Source: Sutterella sp. | Lineage (GTDB): Bacteria > Pseudomonadota > Gammaproteobacteria > Burkholderiales > Burkholderiaceae_F | Length of the DNA: 64,000 nucleotides | Assembly (NCBI GenBank): GCA_020025915.1 | Contig: JAHHRH010000005.1 | Location: forward strand, 14,571-78,570 | Reading direction: 5' to 3' | Shown: positions 1-7,669 of the stretch, one piece after another | Numbering within the stretch: position 1 is the first letter of the stretch | How the letters are laid out: each line of letters begins with the position of its first letter | Notes under the pieces: model-generated | Databases searched by the model: none | What the model saw: only the letters and a program-made list of their open reading frames with translations | Told to the model about the DNA's origin: nothing | Program-made: the position numbers and the translations under genes

Positions 1-159
1 GCCTTCCTTTGCGGTGCTCTCGGTCGTACGATGTCCCCGCTTGCTGGCGCCTGCATTTTGGTGTCTGGTATTGCGATGGTTAGCCCGATCGAAGTTATTA
101 AGCGTACGGCACTTCCTTGCTTCGTCGCTGTGATTTGCTGCGCACTCTTGATGGTTTGA
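1..159 (+). CDS. C-terminal end of a DcuC-like C4-dicarboxylate transporter (partial)
   Basis: The reading frame is open from the first base and stops with TGA at 157-159, giving the last 52 residues of a protein. The piece is hydrophobic, and GRTMSPLAGA followed by a segment ending near SPIEVIKR resembles the C-terminus of DcuC-type anaerobic C4-dicarboxylate carriers, which move succinate, fumarate or malate across the inner membrane. The start and most of the protein lie outside the window, so the family call rests on a short segment only. Confidence 0.55.
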   Translation, partial: AFLCGALGRTMSPLAGACILVSGIAMVSPIEVIKRTALPCFVAVICCALLMV

Positions 160-224
160 TCCTTAGTTAACTCACAACGAAAAGCCGTTCTCCTCTCATC
201 CTTGAATCAAGAATGGCTCTACTA

Positions 225-260
225 AAAAAGGTCGACTTCTGACGTGAAGCCGACCTTTTT
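225..260. terminator. Bidirectional terminator between the transporter and orn
   Basis: A stem of A-run plus GGTCG and CTTC pairs with GAAG and CGACC plus T-run, with one internal mismatch and a 6-base loop. With A on one side and T on the other it can end both the plus-strand transporter gene and the minus-strand orn gene. Confidence 0.8.
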
Positions 261-286
261 GTTTGTGCTTAAGTCGCGACCGCGTC

Positions 287-856
287 TTAGATCTTCATGA
301 TTGTTTCGCGGTAGTACTGCAACTCTTCGATACTATCTTCAATATCGGAGAGCGCTTGGTGTTTCGTCGCCTTTTGAACATTGCGAATATGTTCAGGTGC
401 CCAACGACGGGTCAACTCCTTTAAGGTCGACACGTCTAGATAGCGATAGTGGAAATACTTTTCTAAGTTCGGCAACCAACGAGCCATAAAGCGGCGGTCC
501 TGGCCAATGGTATTGCCACACATCGGGCTTTTGCCTTCAGGCACGAAACGACGGAACGTTTCAATAAAGATTTGTTCGCAAGCTACTTCGTCAATCGTAC
601 TTTCTTTGACACGACGAACAAGGCCAGAGCGCGTATGCGTATCGGTATTCCACTCGTCCATGCCGTTAAGGATGTCGTCCGACTGATGAATGGCAACCAC
701 TGGGCCCTTATGCAAAATATTGAGATGCTTGTCGGTAATGATCGCTGCGACTTCAATCACACGATTGACTTCAGGCTGAAGCCCCGTCATTTCCATATCA
801 ATCCAAATCAGATTGTCGTCCGAGTAGGACGGATCTCGTTCAATAGTATTCGTCAT
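287..856 (-). CDS. orn: Oligoribonuclease
   Basis: This 189-residue protein is a DEDDh 3'-5' exoribonuclease that degrades 2-5 nt RNA fragments (and pGpG) to mononucleotides in the cytoplasm. Exo motif I is DMEMTG near residue 20, motif II lies around the GNTIGQDRRF segment, and motif III holds H and D in HQALSDIED near residue 167. Length matches the family (about 180-205). It is divergent from the M48 gene, with about 125 bases between them. The orn-M48-rsgA order is usual in Burkholderiales. Confidence 0.96.
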   Translation of the reverse strand: MTNTIERDPSYSDDNLIWIDMEMTGLQPEVNRVIEVAAIITDKHLNILHKGPVVAIHQSDDILNGMDEWNTDTHTRSGLVRRVKESTIDEVACEQIFIETFRRFVPEGKSPMCGNTIGQDRRFMARWLPNLEKYFHYRYLDVSTLKELTRRWAPEHIRNVQKATKHQALSDIEDSIEELQYYRETIMKI

Positions 857-981
857 GCGTTCTATTCACTAAAGTTCATTTAGGAGCCATATCTCCTTAA
901 GGTTGGACTATCCGCACCTAAAGATGATCAGCCATAATATAAGGATTATCGTCTTTTTATGTTTGATTCGTACACTCACAC

Positions 982-2313
982 ATGATCTCCGTTTCTGCGA
1001 GTCTGATTGAACACACATTTTTGAGTATCCTCGTCCTCTATGTGACGCTCGAATGTGCGCTCACCATCATGCAAACACGCGCGGCCGAAAGAGCCTGCGT
1101 GTCTGTCCCCTGTGGGTTCGAATCAAAGCTCTCGTTAGCTGCCGTCCGTAAGGCCGCGGACTATACAGGTGAGCTTGCCCAAGCCAACTTACTCTTAACG
1201 GTGATGGGCGCCGCCTTTGCTCTTTTCATGACCTATGGCAATGGGCTTAACCTACTGACAATTTTCACTGAGACGCTTTTGGGACCAAGCATTCTTTCTC
1301 AATGGGTGCTTTTGAGCGCCATCGTGCTTTTAATGATGCTCATCGAGCTCCCTTTTGGTTGGTGGGCTAGGTTTCGTGTCAAAGAGCGTTATGGCTATAT
1401 GAGAGAACCACGCATCCATTGGCTCAAGCGTACGCTCGCTGAAGCCCTATGGGGATGGGCTCTCTTTATGCCTTTTACGGCCTTTTTTTTGGTACTCTTT
1501 GAGTACGTCGGCCAACGTTGGTGGCTCGTTGCCTGGGGATTGTGGTGCATTTATTTGATTTGGCGTTGGCTTTTTGCGCGCGTTGAAGGCATCTTTTGGG
1601 CACGGCGGTCACACCCCTTTAGTCAACCCGAGACTGTCGAAAAAGTACGTGACCTTTTGCTAGCCCATAACCTCGTTATGACTGACATGATCGTGATGAC
1701 ACGACCTGCCTCTTGGGACCACAGCAATGTAGTGCTTGCAGGTTGGGGGCGTCAACGTCGCGTGGTCGTCTTTGCGCACGTTGCCAGACTCCTTGCTGAA
1801 GACGAACTCCTTGCTATCGTGGCTCACGAAATTGGGCACATTCGTCATCGGCATGCCTTTGTGCGCTTATTTATTCATGCAACACTCTCTTTTGCATGTT
1901 GTGCCTTGGCGGGTTGGGGTGCCACTCAAGACCTCTTTTTTGAAGGCTTCAACTATTCACCCATGTTGACGTCACACCATAGTGGGACGCATGCGGGCTA
2001 CGTCTTGGCGTTAGCATTGGTGACTTTTCCGGTACTCCTTTACCCTGTGAGCCCCTTAGTGAATTTTTTCTCACGTCTTTTGCAGTATGACGCGGACCGT
2101 TATGCGGTGCACGCAGTTGGCCGTCATGCGATGATGCGCGCCTTGGTGCGTTTACATCGTGATTATTCAACCTCACTCACACCGTCACGGCTTTATTCGC
2201 TTTTTCACTATCGTCGACCTCATGCTGGGATGCGCGTCGCAAGCCTTCTCAACTACAAAGACCTGTCGCCCGATGACGTACAATCAACCCACACAGTAAC
2301 CACTTCATCCTAA
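982..2313 (+). CDS. M48 family membrane metallopeptidase (Ste24/CAAX protease-like)
   Basis: A 443-residue integral membrane protein with several hydrophobic segments in residues 1-200 and the zinc-protease motif HEIGH in AIVAHEIGHIRHRH at about residue 280. It belongs to the Ste24/HtpX clan of inner-membrane proteases; its substrate is unknown. The second metal motif, normally like RKHEFEAD, reads RLLQYDAD here, so the position that supplies the third zinc ligand (Glu) is Gln (CAG at 2083-2085, residue 368). If this alignment is right, activity may be lost or altered. rsgA follows after 13 bases, so the two are probably co-transcribed. Confidence 0.85.
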   Translation: MISVSASLIEHTFLSILVLYVTLECALTIMQTRAAERACVSVPCGFESKLSLAAVRKAADYTGELAQANLLLTVMGAAFALFMTYGNGLNLLTIFTETLLGPSILSQWVLLSAIVLLMMLIELPFGWWARFRVKERYGYMREPRIHWLKRTLAEALWGWALFMPFTAFFLVLFEYVGQRWWLVAWGLWCIYLIWRWLFARVEGIFWARRSHPFSQPETVEKVRDLLLAHNLVMTDMIVMTRPASWDHSNVVLAGWGRQRRVVVFAHVARLLAEDELLAIVAHEIGHIRHRHAFVRLFIHATLSFACCALAGWGATQDLFFEGFNYSPMLTSHHSGTHAGYVLALALVTFPVLLYPVSPLVNFFSRLLQYDADRYAVHAVGRHAMMRALVRLHRDYSTSLTPSRLYSLFHYRRPHAGMRVASLLNYKDLSPDDVQSTHTVTTSS

Positions 2314-2326
2314 CCACGGAATTTTC

Positions 2327-3286
2327 ATGGCTTCTAAAAAACCTTCGCGTAAAGCGAACAAATCCGATCGTCAAGTTGTGACTGAACCTCTTTTGTTGGG
2401 GCGCGTCACAGCCAGCCACGGTCGACACTACTTTGTGACCTTAGAGGACGGTACGCTTCTTGAGGCCCATCGCCGTGGTAAAAAAGGGGATGTTGTCGTA
2501 GGCGATATTGTGCATTGCACGGAGCCCGTCTCTGGGGTATCGGCCATTGAAAGCATTGAAGATCGCTGCAATTTGCTTTATCGCTCCGACGAATGGCGCA
2601 TCAAGTCGCTCGCTTCAAATATCGACCTTGTCTGTATTGTTTTTGCATCTCGCCCAACCTTTAACCCGTGGTTTATTTGGAAGGCATTACTGGCCGCCCA
2701 TCAGGCAGGCATTCCTGCGCTCGTCATTCGTAATAAGGATGAACTTGAAGAAGGCGCAGAAGACGCAGAAATCGCGTGCCAACTCCTTGAACACATCAGA
2801 CACGATGTCATCAGCGTGTCGGCGCAAGCGCGCCCTGAAGAAACCCGTCAACGTTTGATCGAACGCCTCTCAGGACGCGCGAGTTTGCTCGTTGGTCAAT
2901 CTGGCATGGGTAAATCGACCATCTTGAATCTTTTGGTGCCACACGCTCAAGCAGCCACCCGAGAATTCTCAGAAGCCCTCAACTTAGGTAAACAAACGAC
3001 CACAGCCGCCCGTTGGTATAGTGCAGCTGATGACGATTGGCAGGGTGCCCTCATTGACACCCCGGGCTTTCAGGAATTTGGGCTAGCTCACTTGTCACTC
3101 AACGACATTTTGCGCGCCATGCCAGATATTGCTGAACACGTGGACGGGTGCCGCTTCTTTAATTGTCGTCATCTTGAAGAACCCGGTTGCTCGGTCAAAG
3201 CAGCGGTCGAAGAAGGTTACATCTCTGAAGCACGTTACGATTTTTATCGTTCGCTTGCCGTGCACGCAGACACGCTACCTCTTTAG
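2327..3286 (+). CDS. rsgA: Ribosome small-subunit-dependent GTPase A
   Basis: A 319-residue circularly permuted GTPase (YjeQ/RsgA) that helps 30S subunit maturation and couples GTP hydrolysis to binding near the decoding centre. An N-terminal OB fold is followed by G4 (RNKDEL), then G1 (GQSGMGKST near residue 190), then G3 (DTPGFQEFG). This permuted order is diagnostic. The C-terminal zinc site is visible as CRFFNCRH with a later Cys. It starts 13 bases after the M48 gene. Confidence 0.96.
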   Translation: MASKKPSRKANKSDRQVVTEPLLLGRVTASHGRHYFVTLEDGTLLEAHRRGKKGDVVVGDIVHCTEPVSGVSAIESIEDRCNLLYRSDEWRIKSLASNIDLVCIVFASRPTFNPWFIWKALLAAHQAGIPALVIRNKDELEEGAEDAEIACQLLEHIRHDVISVSAQARPEETRQRLIERLSGRASLLVGQSGMGKSTILNLLVPHAQAATREFSEALNLGKQTTTAARWYSAADDDWQGALIDTPGFQEFGLAHLSLNDILRAMPDIAEHVDGCRFFNCRHLEEPGCSVKAAVEEGYISEARYDFYRSLAVHADTLPL

Positions 3287-3357
3287 GCGTAATGATCGAC
3301 GCTCGCAATTCCTATAGAATGATTTTTCGGTCTTTCCTTTTCAAGTCCTGAGATCTC

Positions 3358-4467
3358 ATGAGTAATAACGAACGCGTCATCCCTATTACGACCACTCCGA
3401 TTCGGAGTCTTCCGATTCCGCAAACAGGGGCTATCCGTCGTCAACACGATCATTGGGCTGACCAACGTCAACGCCCACTCAGAGACTTGCGCATTTCAGT
3501 GACGGACCACTGTAATTTTCGGTGCCGTTACTGTATGCCCAAGGAAAAATTCAAGGACGCTCGATCCTTCTTGGCGCACACAGAGCTACTCACCTTTGAC
3601 GAAATCACGCGTTTAGCCAGACTGTTTGTTACCAATGGCGTTGAAAAACTACGTCTCACAGGAGGCGAACCACTTTTGCGTAAAGGGATTGAACACCTCA
3701 TCGCCGAATTACGTCAGCTTCAAACCCCTGATTGTCGCCCGATCGACATTGCGCTTACCACCAACGGCACACTCTTAAAGAAGAAAGCCCAGGCACTCAT
3801 GGATGCCGGTCTCGACCGTATCACGGTGTCGCTTGACGCCATGGACGAAGCAATCTTTCAAGGCTTTAATGACGTTGGCTTCCCAGCGGCCAAAGTTCTT
3901 GAAAGCATTGACTATGCAGCTAACCTTGGCTTCAGGATCAAAGTCAACACGGTTGTGAAGCGTGGCATCAACGAAACCGAAGTTCTCAAGATTTGCGAAC
4001 GCTTTCGCCACACAGGTATCATTCCACGCTTTATCGAATATATGGACGTCGGCACCTCGAACGGTTGGCGTATGACTGACGTTGTGCCATCGGCTGAACT
4101 CGTTGACCTTATTCGAACCCGTTGGGATGTCGAACCCATTGGCGCCAACTACCCCGGCGAAACAGCGAGCCGTTGGCGTTATGTCGATGGCGGCGGCGAA
4201 TTTGGTTGCATCTCGTCTGTGACCCAGGCCTTCTGTGGAAACTGTTCACGTGCCCGTCTCAGTATGGATGGTCGTCTTTATCTTTGTCTATTTGCCACCG
4301 AAGGCTATGACATTCGTACGATGCTCCGTGGTGGTGCGACCGACTGGGAAATCGAAGAAGCCTTAGGTCGCATTTGGACCGCACGTAATGACCATTACTC
4401 TGAACTCCGTAGTCTTGGATTAGCTCCAGAACGCGCCAAGATTGAAATGAGTTACATCGGCGGTTAG
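3358..4467 (+). CDS. moaA: GTP 3',8-cyclase (first step of molybdenum cofactor synthesis)
   Basis: A 369-residue radical-SAM enzyme that, with MoaC, turns GTP into cyclic pyranopterin monophosphate. The N-terminal cluster motif is CNFRCRYC (residues about 58-65), followed by the SAM-binding GGEP. The second 4Fe-4S site is formed by CGNC and a Cys about 14 residues further on. The protein ends in the Gly-Gly tail typical of active MoaA. moaD, moaE, moeA and mobB lie about 7 kb downstream on the other strand; moaC is not in the window. Confidence 0.97.
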   Translation: MSNNERVIPITTTPIRSLPIPQTGAIRRQHDHWADQRQRPLRDLRISVTDHCNFRCRYCMPKEKFKDARSFLAHTELLTFDEITRLARLFVTNGVEKLRLTGGEPLLRKGIEHLIAELRQLQTPDCRPIDIALTTNGTLLKKKAQALMDAGLDRITVSLDAMDEAIFQGFNDVGFPAAKVLESIDYAANLGFRIKVNTVVKRGINETEVLKICERFRHTGIIPRFIEYMDVGTSNGWRMTDVVPSAELVDLIRTRWDVEPIGANYPGETASRWRYVDGGGEFGCISSVTQAFCGNCSRARLSMDGRLYLCLFATEGYDIRTMLRGGATDWEIEEALGRIWTARNDHYSELRSLGLAPERAKIEMSYIGG

Positions 4468-4479
4468 TAGGCAAGATGC

Positions 4480-4509
4480 CTTAGGCGTGACGCTTTTTGC
4501 ACGCCTAAG
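4480..4509. repeat. Perfect 10-bp inverted repeat after moaA
   Basis: CTTAGGCGTG and CACGCCTAAG form a perfect 10-bp stem with a 10-base loop, 13 bases past the moaA stop. No T-run follows, so it is either a weak terminator or an RNA-stabilising hairpin. Confidence 0.6.
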
Positions 4510-4670
4510 AGGACAGATTCCGACGACACTCCGTATACTTAAGGGTCACGCCTCTAAAAACACCCCTCGACACGTTTGGTTTACCCCTTATTTGTGCCAC
4601 GTTCGAGGGCAGCATCTTTGACGCGAGTTGTGGCAACAGATGCCTCACAAGAAAAAAGAAGAGTCATTTT

Positions 4671-6164
4671 ATGTTCAGTAATCCAACTGCCATTACCTTT
4701 ATTGGTTACCTGCTCGTCATGGTAGGTGTGGGCTTTTTTGCCTACTACCATACGCGTAGCTATGGCGACTATATTCTTGGCGGCCGTAGTCTCGGCGGTC
4801 TGGTAACCGCGCTCTCGGTCGGTGCGTCCGACATGAGTGGCTGGTTGCTCATGGGCTTACCAGGTGCCGTCTATTTAAGTGGGATCTCTCAATCCTGGAT
4901 TGGGATTGGGTTAACGATCGGCGCCTATACCAACTGGTGTATTGTCGCCACACGTTTGCGTGTCTACACCGAAAAAACCCATAACGCCCTCACCTTGCCT
5001 GACTATTTCTCGCATCGCTTTGAAGATAAGCAGAACCTCCTTCGCATTATTGCGGCCTTTGTGATTCTGCTCTTCTTCACAATTTATTGTGCTTCAGGTG
5101 TCGTTGCTGGCGCTCGCCTCTTTGAAAACACCTTTGGCATGCCCTACGAACAGGCACTCATCTTAGGGGCCGCAGCCACGATTCTCTACGTTTTCATTGG
5201 CGGCTTCTTGGCCGTGAGTTGGACCGATACGATCCAAGCTACGCTGATGTGTATTGCCCTCATCGTGACGCCTTTTGCCGTGATGATGGACTTAGGAGGC
5301 TTTACAGCTGCCACTGAACGCGTCGCTAGCATTGACACCAAGATGCTCAACATTCTGGAAGGCCATACCGCCTTGGGGATTGTGAGTCTTTTGGCTTGGG
5401 GCTTAGGTTACTTTGGTCAGCCACACATCTTGGTGCGCTTTATGGCCACGCGTTCCATCAGCGTCATTCCAAATGCCCGTCGCGTGGGTACGCTTTGGAT
5501 GATGTTCTGCTTGGCGGGTGCCGTGGGCGTTGGCTTCTTTGGCGCGGCTTTCTTTGCTGAACACAAAGATGTGGCTGGTCTCGTTCAAGAAAACCACGAA
5601 CGCGTCTTTATCGTGCTCTCAGGGCTACTCTTTAATCCGTGGATTGCCGGGATTTTGATGTCCGCCATTTTGGCTGCTGTGATGTCAACCCTCTCTTGCC
5701 AGTTGCTCGTTTGCTCTTCCACGTTGACTGAAGACTTCTATCGCACCTTCATTCGTCGTAACGCTTCGCAGCGTGAGCTCGTTTGGGTTGGTCGCAGCAT
5801 GGTGTTAGCGGTCTCGGCGTTGGCTGTTTGGCTTGCCCGCGACCCCAACAGTCTCGTGCTCTCTCTCGTCTCTTACGCCTGGGCTGGCTTTGGTGCTGCC
5901 TTTGGCCCCGTCATCATCATGTCGCTTTGGTGGCGTCGCATGACCCGTAACGGTGCGCTGGCTGGCATGGTCACGGGGGCGATCACAGTGCTCGTTTGGA
6001 ACCACTATGCCTGGTTCGGTCTTTACGAAATTCTGCCGGGCTTTATCTTTGCGATCATCGCGATTGTTGTGGTCAGCCTTTTAGACAAGGCACCTAACGA
6101 ACGTATCTCAAAGACCTTTGATGAGGTTCGCTCGATCGTTAAGGCTCCCTCTTCGGCTACCTAA
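4671..6164 (+). CDS. putP: Sodium/proline symporter
   Basis: A 497-residue sodium:solute symporter (SSS family) with about 13 membrane segments. The N-terminal stretch with GGRSLGG and SVGASDMSGWLLMGLPG is characteristic of PutP, including the Asp of the sodium site. It imports proline with Na+ across the inner membrane as a nutrient or osmolyte. Length equals that of well-studied PutP proteins (about 500). It stands alone, about 200 bases after moaA. Confidence 0.93.
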   Translation: MFSNPTAITFIGYLLVMVGVGFFAYYHTRSYGDYILGGRSLGGLVTALSVGASDMSGWLLMGLPGAVYLSGISQSWIGIGLTIGAYTNWCIVATRLRVYTEKTHNALTLPDYFSHRFEDKQNLLRIIAAFVILLFFTIYCASGVVAGARLFENTFGMPYEQALILGAAATILYVFIGGFLAVSWTDTIQATLMCIALIVTPFAVMMDLGGFTAATERVASIDTKMLNILEGHTALGIVSLLAWGLGYFGQPHILVRFMATRSISVIPNARRVGTLWMMFCLAGAVGVGFFGAAFFAEHKDVAGLVQENHERVFIVLSGLLFNPWIAGILMSAILAAVMSTLSCQLLVCSSTLTEDFYRTFIRRNASQRELVWVGRSMVLAVSALAVWLARDPNSLVLSLVSYAWAGFGAAFGPVIIMSLWWRRMTRNGALAGMVTGAITVLVWNHYAWFGLYEILPGFIFAIIAIVVVSLLDKAPNERISKTFDEVRSIVKAPSSAT

Positions 6165-6325
6165 TCGAACGCTCGACCCAAACATCCTACGGCCATGTCA
6201 ACCTCAACCGACATGGCCGTTTTGCTTTATGGCGCCAAAGGCGATCCAACCCAACATCGCTCAGCATTTCTATTACAATGCTCAGCATTCATTTTGATTA
6301 TCTGCTCTGACATTACTCTTTATCC

Positions 6326-7591
6326 ATGGCACGTTCTGCATCTCTCGCGACTCAGCGCCGCGAACTCTCATACATCATGCACCGCTTGACGGGCTACACT
6401 TCGCTCGCTGATCGTGAAGTGCTTGACCGACGTCTGCGTAAGTTGCTCGAACATGAGCTCTCTGACGAGTTTTATGCCATGGCTGATGAGATCTTTGAAA
6501 AGCTCCGTGAGACACATCCTCCTTTAGCCGACGAAGCTCGTGGCTTTTTCTATGGCATGCTCTCCGAAGTCAAGTACGAATATCGTACCCCTACGCACAC
6601 GACGACCATGATGACAGTCGGTGTCTTTTTGGACACCATCTTTAAGTCTGATACGCCTAACGCTGTCATTTCGGAGGCGACAGCTCAGCAGTTAGCGGAC
6701 CTTTTACAAAAGCACTACATCAATCCGAAAGCCAAGATCACGATCTTTCATGAGATGTTGCGAAGCAATCAGGGGCCAGCCAACAATACCGAACTTGCCG
6801 CACAGCTCTTACGTCGTATGGCCAAGCACGACGGTGTCCTTTATCAGGCTGAACACTTGGATATCCCAGAATCGATCGATGACCCGATCATGGCGCTTGA
6901 AGAAGAGCGTGCTTATGGACTCTACCTACGCCACATCGTGATTGCCGTGACGGTACCCAATGATGAACTAGTCGTGGTACATCCATATCACTGGTGTGAA
7001 GTCTCGTCAGACCCCAAGTTGCGCGAAGAAGGGACGTTTGACCCCAATCGCATTACCCAAAATGCTTGGGCTCGCGAAGCCGTTGAAGTCTTGGTACCTA
7101 ATATTCAGGGCTACCATGCGATCATGACAGAACCCTTCCCTATCATTCGTGGGCTGGACTTCTTAGAGCAAGTGATGGCGCCCTTCCGTATTTCGCCGCT
7201 CATCATGAATGCGTTACACACCGCCAACTGTCAACCGAGTGACCTCTGCGCATCGATCGCCTTTTTCTGCTCACGCCCGGACGCAGCCAAGATGTATGCA
7301 AGCGAAATTCGTATTGCGATTGGCCTACGTACAGAACGTGCGACACCGTTTAGTGGAGATTGCATCGCCGTACAGGATGCGAGCGGCGACACGCAGGCTA
7401 TGGCAACCAACCTGGAGCGCTTTCTCAATATGCTCGGTGTCACGGACATCATCTTTCATGAGAATGCCCGTTACTTTGAAACCGAAGACGAAGGCGGTCG
7501 TATCTACGTCAATATGGATGGTATTTCGACACCACTATCGCGCCCCGGTCTCAATGGTGCCCCAGTCGTGCCACCGCACTTACTGAACTAA
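6326..7591 (+). CDS. Unrecognised 421-residue protein (possibly DUF2863-like)
   Basis: A complete, soluble-looking protein without signal peptide or membrane segment. The N-terminal third is rich in charged helices (residues 1-130); the rest mixes short strands and helices. I recognise no catalytic motif. The size, the betaproteobacterial setting and the helical start remind me of the DUF2863 family of Burkholderiales, but I could not check this. It stands alone between putP and the convergent clpB, and shares a bidirectional terminator with it. Confidence 0.7.
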   Translation: MARSASLATQRRELSYIMHRLTGYTSLADREVLDRRLRKLLEHELSDEFYAMADEIFEKLRETHPPLADEARGFFYGMLSEVKYEYRTPTHTTTMMTVGVFLDTIFKSDTPNAVISEATAQQLADLLQKHYINPKAKITIFHEMLRSNQGPANNTELAAQLLRRMAKHDGVLYQAEHLDIPESIDDPIMALEEERAYGLYLRHIVIAVTVPNDELVVVHPYHWCEVSSDPKLREEGTFDPNRITQNAWAREAVEVLVPNIQGYHAIMTEPFPIIRGLDFLEQVMAPFRISPLIMNALHTANCQPSDLCASIAFFCSRPDAAKMYASEIRIAIGLRTERATPFSGDCIAVQDASGDTQAMATNLERFLNMLGVTDIIFHENARYFETEDEGGRIYVNMDGISTPLSRPGLNGAPVVPPHLLN

Positions 7592-7612
7592 CCTATTTAT
7601 TCTCACATACAA

Positions 7613-7645
7613 AATGGCCCTGGAGTTTGTCACCACAGGGCCATT
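7613..7645. terminator. Bidirectional terminator between the 421-residue gene and clpB
   Basis: AATGGCCCTG and CAGGGCCATT form a perfect 10-bp stem around a 13-base loop in the short gap between two convergent genes. T-rich sequence follows on the plus strand. Confidence 0.75.
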
Positions 7646-7669
7646 CTTTATCGCTTCTTCTGCGAAGTG

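Noticed and set aside
4480..4509. The moaA-putP inverted repeat as a Moco riboswitch part
   Set aside because: It is a simple stem after the gene, not a multi-helix leader before it.
7209..7586. A 125-residue frame inside the 421-residue gene
   Set aside because: Out-of-frame shadow without a ribosome site.
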